Source: an uncultured Oscillospiraceae bacterium
GTDB taxonomy: Bacteria; Bacillota; Clostridia; Oscillospirales; Oscillospiraceae
NCBI GenBank assembly: GCA_934597585.1
Contig: CAKTSA010000006.1
Span: 6,637 to 70,636, forward strand
Reading direction: 5' to 3'
Length of the DNA stretch: 64,000 nt
Positions 24,462 through 32,427 of this stretch are shown piece by piece. A program made the position numbers and the translations under genes. Below the pieces are notes generated by a model, which was given only the letters and a program-made list of their open reading frames with translations, was not told where the DNA came from and made no database searches. Positions within the stretch are counted from its first letter, which is position 1. Each line of letters opens with the position of its first letter.

Positions 24462-24742
24462 CGACCCACTTTTCCCAGCAGCTGGAAAAGTGGGCAAAAA
24501 AGCCGGCAGGAACCAAGGTTCCTGCACCTCCTTGCGTGCTATGGCGTGTACAGAACTGATATTGCTTACCACACGTTCGCGTAAGATTTCCTTTTTCATT
24601 TCGGAAAAAGGAAATCCCCTGTAATCGTGCGGTATGCAATCACAATTTCGTACACACTATAGCGCGCCGGGAGGTGAAGGAACCGGAGGTTCCTTCCGGT
24701 GCTTTTGCCTACTTTTGTCACTGTAGACAAAAGTAGGTCGCG
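24462..24742. repeat. About 280-bp imperfect palindrome (MITE-like)
   Basis: The left half starts CGACCCACTTTTCCCAGC and runs to GATTTCCTTTTTC. The reverse complement of the right half starts CGACCTACTTTTGTCTAC and runs to GATTTCCTTTTTCC. Matching blocks occur in the same order along about 135 bp of each arm: an inner hairpin, AGGAAC-GGTTCCT, GCACCTCC or TCACCTCC, GCGTGCTAT or GCGCGCTAT, GTGTAC, GATTGC-like, TACC-CACG. The centre is ATTTCCTTTTTC-ATTTC-GGAAAAAGGAAAT. No reading frame with a ribosome site is present. Confidence 0.8.
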
Positions 24743-24834
24743 CCGGGACGCGAAACTCCCCCTTGTGGCCGCAGCCACAAAAGTACCTCGTCCCCGCAGG
24801 GACGAAATCCCCACCCCTCGCCCCGCAGCGCAGA

Positions 24835-24872
24835 ATAAAAAAACCAGGGACCGACATACCTGTCGGTCCCTG
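24835..24872 (-). terminator. Intrinsic terminator of trkH
   Basis: On the minus strand CAGGGACCGACA pairs with TGTCGGTCCCTG over a 4-nt loop, followed by GTTTTTTTATT. Confidence 0.9.
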
Positions 24873-24891
24873 CAGCTTCCATAAAAAACCA

Positions 24892-26337
24892 TTATTTGTT
24901 CCGCCATGTGGACGGGCTCAGCAGCACCAGCAGCGGCATCAGCTCCAGACGGCCCATCAGCATGATCAGCGTCAGCACCAGCTTGCTGAACCAGGACAGG
25001 GGCGCAAAGTTGGCCATGGGGCCAAGAGCGCCCAGCGACGGGCCAACATTGCTGATACAGGTCAGCGACGCCACAAAGGATTCCGTGAAGCCCAGCACGT
25101 CCAGCGATACCACCAGCGTACCGGCCATCAGGATCAGCAGATAGGCCACCTGAAACATGTGGGCGGAGGTAACGGCCCGCTCGTCCACGCTCTGGCCATC
25201 TATGGTGATGACCGACACCCGGTTGGGGTGGATGATGTGATCCAGCTCACGCCGCAGGCTCTTGACCTGCAGCATCAGGCGGCTGATCTTCATGCCGCCG
25301 GCTGTGGAACCGGCGCAGCCGCCCACATACATCAGCAGCACCAGAATACACCGGCTGAAGGTGGGCCACAGGGTGAAGTCCTTGGTGGCGTAGCCGGTGG
25401 TGCTCATGATGGTGGTGGCCTGGAAGGCGGCGTCCTTGGTGGATTCATACCACCCCTGCCCAAGCTCCACGTGCAGGTCCACGCAAATGAGACTGATGGT
25501 CACCGCCAGGATCAGCAGATACCACCGCAGCTCCTCGCTGCGCAGAGCGTCCTTGATTCGACCCCGTACAACGGCGTACAGCAGCGAAAAGTTGATGCCT
25601 GCCAGAAACGTAAAGGCCACGATGACCCACGTGATGGCGTCGGACTGATACTCGGCAATGGAGGCGTTGCGGACGGAGAAGCCGCCGGTGGCGATGGTGG
25701 TAAAGGCGTGGTTCACTGCGTCAAACCAGGACATGCCCGCGATCCGCAGTGCCACAGCCTCCGCCGCCGTCAGCACCATATAGATGGTGTACAGGATTTT
25801 GGCGGTGCCGCCCACACGGGGCACCAGCTTGGACTTAATGGGGCCGGGGCTCTCCGCCTTCATCAGGTAGTAGGCGCCGTCGCCCAGATGGGGCGTCAGC
25901 GCCAGAAACAGCACCAGAACGCCCATGCCGCCCATCCACTGGGTCTCGCTGCGCCAGAACAGGATGCTGGGGGGCATGGTCTCCACCGAGTCCAGAATGG
26001 TGGCGCCTGTGGTGGTAAGGCCCGAGGCCGTCTCAAACAGCGCGTCCACAAAGGAGGGGATGGTGTCCGACAGCAGGTAGGGGAAGGCGCCCAGCAGCGT
26101 CATCGCCACCCAGGCCATGGCCACGGCGGCATAGCCGTCCCGCCCCTGCATCCGCATCCGGGTTACCGGCACCAGATACGCCAGCGACCCCAGAATGCCG
26201 CACAGCAGCGCCGAGGAGAGGAAGGCCTCCCAGCAGCCGTCGCCATACCCCAGGCTCACCAGCAGCGGCAGCACCATAAAGCCGCCGGCCACCCACAGGA
26301 TATACCCCACTGTGCGGGTGATCAATCGTATATTCAT
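24892..26337 (-). CDS. TrkH/KtrB-family potassium uptake membrane subunit
   Basis: This 481-residue protein has the four-fold pore repeats of the Trk/Ktr superfamily. The four selectivity-filter loops can be read as ASGLTTTGATI, TIATGGFS, TIMSTTGYAT and ISNVGPSLG, each with the conserved glycine. It should form the K+ pathway together with a cytosolic TrkA/KtrA-type subunit, which is not in the window. The start at 26337 (GAGGT upstream) is preferred over a TTG at 26364. Confidence 0.92.
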   Translation of the reverse strand: MNIRLITRTVGYILWVAGGFMVLPLLVSLGYGDGCWEAFLSSALLCGILGSLAYLVPVTRMRMQGRDGYAAVAMAWVAMTLLGAFPYLLSDTIPSFVDALFETASGLTTTGATILDSVETMPPSILFWRSETQWMGGMGVLVLFLALTPHLGDGAYYLMKAESPGPIKSKLVPRVGGTAKILYTIYMVLTAAEAVALRIAGMSWFDAVNHAFTTIATGGFSVRNASIAEYQSDAITWVIVAFTFLAGINFSLLYAVVRGRIKDALRSEELRWYLLILAVTISLICVDLHVELGQGWYESTKDAAFQATTIMSTTGYATKDFTLWPTFSRCILVLLMYVGGCAGSTAGGMKISRLMLQVKSLRRELDHIIHPNRVSVITIDGQSVDERAVTSAHMFQVAYLLILMAGTLVVSLDVLGFTESFVASLTCISNVGPSLGALGPMANFAPLSWFSKLVLTLIMLMGRLELMPLLVLLSPSTWRNK

Positions 26338-26485
26338 GGAAAATATTACCTCTTTGTTGTGCAAAAACGGACAATTACCATTATTATATCCCTAGCGGTA
26401 TCATACTGTCAAGCATTACGGATTCTTTCCCCCTTTGGTGCATAGAAATAGGGGAGAGAACCACTCAGAAAAGGAGCGATGCCGG

Positions 26486-26989
26486 ATGTTTCAGCGTCTG
26501 CGCTGGCTGTGGGCCTTTCTGCTGGCCGGGGCCGCGGCGGTGATCCTGTGGGGGCTGGCCGCCAGATTTCCGGGACCGGTGACAGGAGTGCTGTCGGCGG
26601 TGAACGAAAGTCCGTGGGAGATGGGCAAATTGGCCTTTTGGCCCTATTTGTGCGCCGCGGTGCTGCTGTGGCGGACAGAAGCACCGGGGGAGGAGGCTGG
26701 CCGGGGCGGGCACTGCGCCGGGGCGCTGCTCTCTGCGGCGGTGATGGCGGCGCTGTGCAGGCTATTGTGGGGGATAGTGCCGGTTTATCTGCTGTTTTTG
26801 GCGTCGATAGGGTGTGGAATGATGCTGTATCGCACAGTACAGAAGGAAAAGTGGGGAAGTGGTATGGCTTGGTACCTGGCGGCGGTGCTGCTGGGGGTGG
26901 CCTATGTGCTGCTGACGGCCCGGCCCCTGACGGGCGGGCTCTTCCTGGACCCGCGGGACGCGGCGGCCATGGCAACAATCCCGTTTTGA
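26486..26989 (+). CDS. Small integral membrane protein, DUF6512-like
   Basis: This 167-residue protein has about five membrane segments and few charged loops. The N-E-S-P-W-E-M-G-K-L-A-F-W-P-Y-L segment near residue 40 resembles the NxSPWExxKLxFxP pattern of DUF6512 membrane proteins, a tentative match. AAGGAG lies 9 bases before the ATG at 26486. It stands alone between divergent trkH and a bidirectional terminator. Confidence 0.65.
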   Translation: MFQRLRWLWAFLLAGAAAVILWGLAARFPGPVTGVLSAVNESPWEMGKLAFWPYLCAAVLLWRTEAPGEEAGRGGHCAGALLSAAVMAALCRLLWGIVPVYLLFLASIGCGMMLYRTVQKEKWGSGMAWYLAAVLLGVAYVLLTARPLTGGLFLDPRDAAAMATIPF

Positions 26990-27051
26990 CGGTTCCATAA
27001 CGGGCCTTTATGTACCAAATATGTACCAATAACCCCCGTTTATGTACCCAA

Positions 27052-27079
27052 AAAAACGCTCCCTTTCGGGAGCGTTTTT
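27052..27079. terminator. Bidirectional intrinsic terminator
   Basis: AAAAACGCTCCC pairs with GGGAGCGTTTTT over a TTTC loop, between convergent genes. Confidence 0.88.
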
Positions 27080-27100
27080 GATAGATCGAAAATTTTCCTC

Positions 27101-28531
27101 TTACACCACGGCGAAGAATTTCACCAGGAACAGCGCCGTGATGACATAGGTCAGGGCGGAAACGTCCTTGGCCTTGCCGGAGAACACCTTGATGACGGTG
27201 TAGGAGATCATGGCCAGACCGATGCCGTGGCCAATGGAGCCGGAGATGGGCATGGCCAGCAGCATGATGAACACGGGGACCACCTGATCCAGGTCGTCAA
27301 AGTCCACATTCTTCAGGCCCTGCAGCATCAGGATGCCCACGTAGATCAGGGCGGAGGAGGTGGCGGCGGCGGGGATGATGGCCGCCACAGGGGCGATGAA
27401 CATGCAGGCCAGGAACATGAACGCGGAGGTCAGGGAGGTGAGGCCCGTGCGGCCGCCGGCCTCCACGCCGGAGGCGGACTCCACGAAGGTGGTGACGGTG
27501 GAGGTGCCGCAGCAGGCGCCGGCCACGGTGCCCACGGCGTCGGACAGCAGAGCTTCCTTCATCTTGGGCATGTTGCCGTTCTTGTCGGTCATACCGGCGC
27601 GGGAGGCGGTACCCACCAGGGTGCCGATGGTATCGAACATGTCGATCATGCAGAAGGTGATGATGAGGCTCAGGGCGGTGAACCAGCCGATGCGGAAGAA
27701 GTCGGTAAAGTCAAACTTGAACAGGGTGGTGCTGACCATATCCTGGAAGGGGGGCAGGAAGGACGCGCCCTGCAGGGAGGCGAAGGGATTGGTGTGCAGG
27801 AAGAGGAAGCAGCCCGCCCAGTAGATGACGGAGGCCACCAGCATACCCACCAGGACGGCGGCCTTGACGCCCTTCTTGGCCAGCAGGATGATGACGAACA
27901 GGCCGATGAACATGGTGATAACGGTCAGCACCATGGTGCTGTACTCGGCGCCCATGTGGCCCTTGATGACGCTGGGGGTCATGGCGCCGAAGAAGTCACG
28001 GAGAACATAGAAGGGGGAGGAGTAGCCGTTGCCCTCGGCATAGATGCCCACGTTGGAGCCCAGGCCGATGTTCATCAGCATCAGGCCGATGGCGGGGCCG
28101 ATACCCAGCCGCACCCCCAGAGGGATGGCGTCCACGATCTTATCACGGATATTGAACACGCTCAGCAGCAGGAAGACAATGCCCTCCACCAGGATGATGC
28201 ACAGCACCGCCTGGAAGGCGCTGGTGTAGTCGGTGTTCAGCATGGCGGCCACGTTGCCGGCGATGACGGCAAAGAAGCTGTTCAGACCCATGCCGGGGGC
28301 CATGACAAAGGGCTTGTTGGCCAGGAAGGCCATGCACACGGTGCCGATGGCGCTGGCGATGCAGGTGGCCAGGAAAACGCCGTTCCAGAGGGGGGTACCA
28401 ACGGCGAAGTTGGTCAGCAGGTTGGGGTTCAGGGCGATGATGTACGCCATGGTCATGAAGGTGGTCAGACCGGCAAGGATCTCCGTCTTGACGGTGGTGC
28501 CGTTCTCCTTCAGGTGGAAGATGCGCTCCAT
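27101..28531 (-). CDS. NCS2/AzgA-type purine permease
   Basis: This 476-residue protein has about 13-14 membrane segments. AzgA-type motifs include LAGLTTFMTMAYI near the N-terminus, NKPFVMAPGMGLNSFFA, the central MIDMFDTIGTLVG and TTFVESASGVEAGGRTGLTS, which carries the substrate-binding Glu. It should import hypoxanthine, guanine or adenine with protons. The start at 28531 has AAAGGAG upstream. It is monocistronic with its own promoter, and I saw no purine riboswitch in its leader. Confidence 0.92.
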   Translation of the reverse strand: MERIFHLKENGTTVKTEILAGLTTFMTMAYIIALNPNLLTNFAVGTPLWNGVFLATCIASAIGTVCMAFLANKPFVMAPGMGLNSFFAVIAGNVAAMLNTDYTSAFQAVLCIILVEGIVFLLLSVFNIRDKIVDAIPLGVRLGIGPAIGLMLMNIGLGSNVGIYAEGNGYSSPFYVLRDFFGAMTPSVIKGHMGAEYSTMVLTVITMFIGLFVIILLAKKGVKAAVLVGMLVASVIYWAGCFLFLHTNPFASLQGASFLPPFQDMVSTTLFKFDFTDFFRIGWFTALSLIITFCMIDMFDTIGTLVGTASRAGMTDKNGNMPKMKEALLSDAVGTVAGACCGTSTVTTFVESASGVEAGGRTGLTSLTSAFMFLACMFIAPVAAIIPAAATSSALIYVGILMLQGLKNVDFDDLDQVVPVFIMLLAMPISGSIGHGIGLAMISYTVIKVFSGKAKDVSALTYVITALFLVKFFAVV

Positions 28532-28593
28532 GTGATAAGTCTCTCCTTTATACATTTTGTCGATACGTGGGTATCTTAACAGTGGATACCCCT

Positions 28594-28622
28594 ATCTTAA
28601 CGCACCTTTCGACGTTTTACAA
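28594..28622 (-). promoter_or_regulatory. Promoter of the purine permease gene
   Basis: Minus-strand TTGTAA (28617-28622) and TAAGAT (28594-28599) are spaced by 17 bp. A 7-bp hairpin GGGTATC/GATACCC lies in the leader. Confidence 0.6.
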
Positions 28623-28666
28623 GACTTTTTGTCAGGAGAGCTGATAAATTTTTTAGATAGCAGGGT

Positions 28667-29464
28667 TCAGCGGTACAGCGGCGGGCGGCGGAGGGTGGTG
28701 TAGGGCCGGGCGTTTCGTATCCGGGCGGAGGCGGCCATGTCCACGTCGGCGTACAGCAGGTCCTCGCCGCTGCCGGCCTGGGCGATGGTGCCGCCGTTGG
28801 CGTCGGTGACCAGGGAGCGTCCGGAGAAGACCATGTCACCCTCCGTGCCGGTGCGGTTGCACATGGCCACGGCTACGCTGTTCTGGAAGGCCTGGACCTT
28901 GATCTCCCAGTCAAACATTTCCATGGGCTCGCTCTCGGTGTTGGCGGTGGGGATCAGGATCAGGTCGGCCCCCATGAGGGCCTCGGTGCGGATGCTCTCG
29001 GGGTAGTGGCGGTCGAAGCACACCACGATGCCGATTTTGCCGTGGGGGGTGTCGAACACCAGAAAGCCGTCGTCGGAGGGGGTGTAGTAATCCTGCTCGT
29101 AGAACTGCTCCGCCTGGGCGATGTGCACCATCTTCTGGCGGCCCAGCAGCGCGCCGTCGCTGCCGATCAGCAGCGTAGCGTCAAAGGAGCCGGAGGGCTC
29201 CCGCAGGTAGAAATTGGGGGCGGCCATAATGTGGTTCTCCCGGCAGGCGTCCTGGAATTGGCGGATAATGGGGTGGTCGGCGGTCAGCAGCTTGTCGGAC
29301 ACGCTGCGGCCCGCATACTGGGGGAAGAAGCGGTGGAGCTGCAGCTCCGGATAGAGGATCAGATCCGCGCCGTGCAAGGCGGCCTGCCGCAGGGCGGACA
29401 GCTGGCGCTCCAGGTTTTCGTTTTCATGATCGCTCATGGCGATCTGGCAAAGGGCGAGCTTCAT
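28667..29464 (-). CDS. Carbon-nitrogen hydrolase (nitrilase superfamily amidohydrolase)
   Basis: This 265-residue protein has the full catalytic triad of the superfamily: E40 in LYPEL, K111 in RQKMVH and C149 in VVCFDRHYPE. It resembles N-carbamoylputrescine amidase or omega-amidase-type enzymes, which release ammonia from amides. It lies 35 bp downstream of a small basic-protein gene at the end of the glutamine/glutamate operon, so a role in nitrogen recovery is plausible but inferred. The exact substrate is unknown. Confidence 0.88.
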   Translation of the reverse strand: MKLALCQIAMSDHENENLERQLSALRQAALHGADLILYPELQLHRFFPQYAGRSVSDKLLTADHPIIRQFQDACRENHIMAAPNFYLREPSGSFDATLLIGSDGALLGRQKMVHIAQAEQFYEQDYYTPSDDGFLVFDTPHGKIGIVVCFDRHYPESIRTEALMGADLILIPTANTESEPMEMFDWEIKVQAFQNSVAVAMCNRTGTEGDMVFSGRSLVTDANGGTIAQAGSGEDLLYADVDMAASARIRNARPYTTLRRPPLYR

Positions 29465-29499
29465 AGGGCGTTCCTCCTGAAAAGGTTTTCCCTATTGTA

Positions 29500-29721
29500 C
29501 TACTGGGTAATGGAGGACGCAAGGATTTTTTGCCGGGAGACAGCAAAAAGCACGGACAGGGGATCGTCGATCCACTTCCGTGCCTTTTGGCGGTCGTATG
29601 CTTTGGGATTTTTGCTTTTGCGGGTCACGGGGTTCAGGGGGCCCCAGGTGTTCCGCAGCAGGGCGTTGCGTCTGCGCTTCTCCTTTTTGGAGAGCTTTTC
29701 GTAGGGGATGAATTTTTCCAT
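29500..29721 (-). CDS. Small basic protein, unknown function
   Basis: This 73-residue protein is lysine/arginine-rich (KLSKKEKRRRNALLRNTWG, then NPVTRKSKNPKAYDRQKARKW) and has no membrane segment or signal. The start at 29721 follows AAAAGGAG by 8 bases. The high basic charge suggests nucleic acid binding, an inference only. It lies between the ANTAR regulator gene and the amidohydrolase, with gaps of 63 and 35 bp. Confidence 0.75.
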   Translation of the reverse strand: MEKFIPYEKLSKKEKRRRNALLRNTWGPLNPVTRKSKNPKAYDRQKARKWIDDPLSVLFAVSRQKILASSITQ

Positions 29722-29784
29722 ATCGCGTCTCCTTTTCATTTGGTTGGAGAGCATGATAGCAAAAATGGTTCCATTTGTCAAATA

Positions 29785-30375
29785 TCAGCCCTGCTGATAG
29801 CGGGCGATGATCTGATCGGCGACGGCCCGGCGGGTGACGCAGCGGTCCATGGCCTGCTTTTCGATGAAACGGTGGGCCTCCTGCTCGGACAGGCCTTCGT
29901 GGTCGATCAGCAGCCATTTGGCGCGATTCACCAGGCGGATCTCCGCCATTTTTTCCTCGATGGTGGCGGTTTTCTGCTCCATCTTCCGCAGGCGCTCCCG
30001 GGTGCCGCACAGCAGCTGGAGGGACTGCAGGATCAGCTGGGGGGTGGTGGGCTTCTGCAGCGTCAGGACGCCGTAGGGCGACAGGCGGGCGGAGATGTCG
30101 GGATAGTGCTCGGCATTCACCAGCAGCAGGACGCCGGCGGCGCTGGTGTCCGCCACGTGGAGGGCCAGGCGGGAGCCGAACTCGTCGGGCAGCGGCGCGC
30201 TGATGACCACGATGTCATAGGGCTGCTCCAGCAGACAGCGGCGGGCGCTGGCCACATCGGTGACGCAGCGGAGGGGGGCGTAGCGGTCCTCCGGCAGCAG
30301 CTGGCGGAGGGACGTATGAAATTTTTCGCGGGTGGACACCGCCAGTACACTGTAAGTGCGCTGGATAAGTTCCAT
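29785..30375 (-). CDS. ANTAR-domain antitermination regulator (NitR/NasT type)
   Basis: This 196-residue protein has an N-terminal receiver-like domain (1-120), a coiled-coil linker (about 124-145) and a C-terminal ANTAR RNA-binding domain (about 140-192, with RLVNRAKWLLIDHEGLSEQEAH). At the usual phosphorylation site Asp is replaced by Ser (DIVVIS59APLPDE), so it is unlikely to be a normal phosphorylated response regulator. It follows the glutamine synthetase gene by 28 bp, the position of nitR in solventogenic clostridia, where antitermination of glnA was proposed. Confidence 0.9.
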   Translation of the reverse strand: MELIQRTYSVLAVSTREKFHTSLRQLLPEDRYAPLRCVTDVASARRCLLEQPYDIVVISAPLPDEFGSRLALHVADTSAAGVLLLVNAEHYPDISARLSPYGVLTLQKPTTPQLILQSLQLLCGTRERLRKMEQKTATIEEKMAEIRLVNRAKWLLIDHEGLSEQEAHRFIEKQAMDRCVTRRAVADQIIARYQQG

Positions 30376-30403
30376 GGTCGTCCCTCCTTTCGGTGGAAAG
30401 CGC

Positions 30404-31612
30404 TTACTTCGTGTAGTAGTCCAGTACGGCCTGGGGCAGTAGCCGCGCCAGGAAGGGGCTGCTCTCGGCGGCGGCCTTGGCCTGGGCCAGGGTGGCGGGC
30501 AGGGTCTGGAACTGGGATTTCACCTGCTCGGTGGCGCTGAAGAAGTTGATGTCCGCCGCAGGGGGCAGCGCTGTGCCGCTGCGGATGCCGTCCAGGCCGG
30601 CGTAGATGAGAAGGGCGAAGGCCAGGTAGGGGTTGCACAGGGGGTCGGGGGAGCGCAGCTCCGCCCGGCGGTACTCGCCCTGGGCGGCGGGGATGCGGAT
30701 CAGCTGGGAGCGGTTCTCGCTGGACCAGGAGATGTAGCGGGGGGCCTTGCTGCCGCCGAAGCGGAGGTAGGAGGCGTCCACGGTGTTGAGGAACACCGTC
30801 AGCTCCCGGATGTGGGCCAGAATGCCGGCGATGATGGAGGGCATGACGTCGGCGCCGTCGGCACTTTTGGCGGAGATGTTGATGTGCATGCCATTGCCCG
30901 GCTGGCCGCTGAGGGGCTTGGGGGAGAAATCCGCCGCCAGGCCGTTGCGCACCGCCACGCTGTCCACCACCGTGCGGAAGGTGACGGCGTTGTCCGCCGC
31001 CGTCAGGGGCTCGGAGTAGCGGAAGTCGATCTCGTTCTGGCCGGGGCCCTGCTCGTGGTGGGAGCATTCGGGGCGGATGCCCATCTGCTCCAGGGTCAGG
31101 CAAATCTCACGGCGGACGTTCTCGCCCTTATCCTCGGGGGCGATGTCCATGTAGCCGGCGTGGTCGTAGGGGATCCTGGTGGGCTCGCCGGATTCGTCCC
31201 GGCGGAAGAGGTAGAACTCCATCTCGGTACCGAAGGCGAAGGTGACGCCCAGGGAGGCGGCGTCGGCGATGGCCTTTTTGAGAAGCTGGCGGGCATCGGC
31301 CTGGAAGGGGGTGCCGTCGGGGCGGGCGATGCCGCAGAACATGCGGGCCACGCGGCCCCGGTCCGGCCGCCAGGGCAGCAGGCTCAGGGTGGCGGTGTCC
31401 GGCTGGAGGAAGAGGTCGGAGTGAACCTCATCGCCGAAGCCGGGGATGGCGGAGGCGTCAAAGGCGATGCCGTAGGTGAGGGCGCGGTCAAGCTCGTCCG
31501 GCAGGATGGAGATGTTCTTCTGGCGGCCGGACAGGTCGCAGAAGGCCAGGCGGATGAACTTGATGTCCTCCTCCGCCACGTATTGCTTGATCTCGTCTTT
31601 GGAATAGTTCAT
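30404..31612 (-). CDS. glnA: Glutamine synthetase, type I (short form)
   Basis: This 402-residue enzyme makes glutamine from glutamate, ammonia and ATP. The beta-grasp domain is followed by the catalytic FGTEMEFYLF strand, the HHEQGPGQNEIDFRYSEPL segment, NGMHINIS and the RFGGSKAPRYISWSSENRS block. It is about 40 residues shorter than standard GSI-alpha, and I see no adenylylation tyrosine motif. It belongs to the split glutamate synthase operon and is followed by the ANTAR gene. Confidence 0.94.
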   Translation of the reverse strand: MNYSKDEIKQYVAEEDIKFIRLAFCDLSGRQKNISILPDELDRALTYGIAFDASAIPGFGDEVHSDLFLQPDTATLSLLPWRPDRGRVARMFCGIARPDGTPFQADARQLLKKAIADAASLGVTFAFGTEMEFYLFRRDESGEPTRIPYDHAGYMDIAPEDKGENVRREICLTLEQMGIRPECSHHEQGPGQNEIDFRYSEPLTAADNAVTFRTVVDSVAVRNGLAADFSPKPLSGQPGNGMHINISAKSADGADVMPSIIAGILAHIRELTVFLNTVDASYLRFGGSKAPRYISWSSENRSQLIRIPAAQGEYRRAELRSPDPLCNPYLAFALLIYAGLDGIRSGTALPPAADINFFSATEQVKSQFQTLPATLAQAKAAAESSPFLARLLPQAVLDYYTK

Positions 31613-31630
31613 AGGGCTATCCTGCCTTTC

Positions 31631-32353
31631 TTAGTTTGCTACGTACATTTGCTGATAGGGGTTCTTGCTGTCGGGGGTGATGACGGTGTAGGGGCTGCGG
31701 AGCAGCTGGTCCGGGTCGTGGCCGAACAGGCGGCAGTATTCCCGGACGTAGGGGGCGAACTCCGCCAGGTCCTCCTCAGTGGCGGGACGGGAGGTCACCT
31801 GGGGCGGGAAGGGGATGTGGGATACATCGCCCCGGAAGACCATTTTGCCGCCGTGCATGCCGGTGCAGGGGAAGAAGCCCACCACGGGGCGGCCGTCGGT
31901 GTGCAGGGCAAGGACCAGGATCAGGCCGCCGGCCTGGTACTCGCCCAGGAAGCTGCCGGCCCGGCCGCCGATGACCAGGACGGGCTTGTGGTCCTGATAG
32001 GCCTTCATGTGGATGCCGGCCCGGTAGCCGGCGTTGCCCTGGATATAGATCTCGCCGCCCCGCATGGCGTAGCCGGCTGCGTCGCCGGCGCTGCCGTGGA
32101 TGACGATGCGCCCGGCGCTCATGGTGTCACCCACCGCGTCCTGGGCATTGCCGTTGACGGTGAGCTGGGCGCCGTTGAGGTACGCGCCCAGGGCATTGCC
32201 GGGGACGCCGTCGATGACGATGTGCCTGTCGCTCATGCCGGCGGCGATGAAGCGCTGGCCCAGGCAGCCGCAGACCCGGCAGTCCGGGCCGGCGCTGCGT
32301 ATGGTCTCGTTCAATTGGGAAAAGGATAGGGAATTGGCTTCAATGAAGTCCAT
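31631..32353 (-). CDS. Glutamate synthase GXGXG-domain subunit
   Basis: This 240-residue protein corresponds to the C-terminal beta-helix domain of GltB. It shows repeated G-x-x-x-G turns (GVPGNALGAYLNGAQLTVNG, NAQDAVGDTMSAGRIVIHG, GGEIYIQGNAGYRAG). It likely stabilises the complex with the FMN and glutaminase subunits encoded upstream. The ATG at 32353 has AGGAGGT 10 bases before it. Longer in-frame extensions run into the preceding gene and are not used. Confidence 0.9.
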   Translation of the reverse strand: MDFIEANSLSFSQLNETIRSAGPDCRVCGCLGQRFIAAGMSDRHIVIDGVPGNALGAYLNGAQLTVNGNAQDAVGDTMSAGRIVIHGSAGDAAGYAMRGGEIYIQGNAGYRAGIHMKAYQDHKPVLVIGGRAGSFLGEYQAGGLILVLALHTDGRPVVGFFPCTGMHGGKMVFRGDVSHIPFPPQVTSRPATEEDLAEFAPYVREYCRLFGHDPDQLLRSPYTVITPDSKNPYQQMYVAN

Positions 32354-32427
32354 ATTGTACCACACCTCCTGCTTTTTTTCCATGTGCTTTTGCATTTTTC
32401 CTATAAAAAATCGTGATAGCAGCCATT

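Noticed and set aside
27009..27048. Three spaced copies of ATGTACC
   Set aside because: They are short and few, lie in a small intergenic gap, and show no dyad or promoter context.
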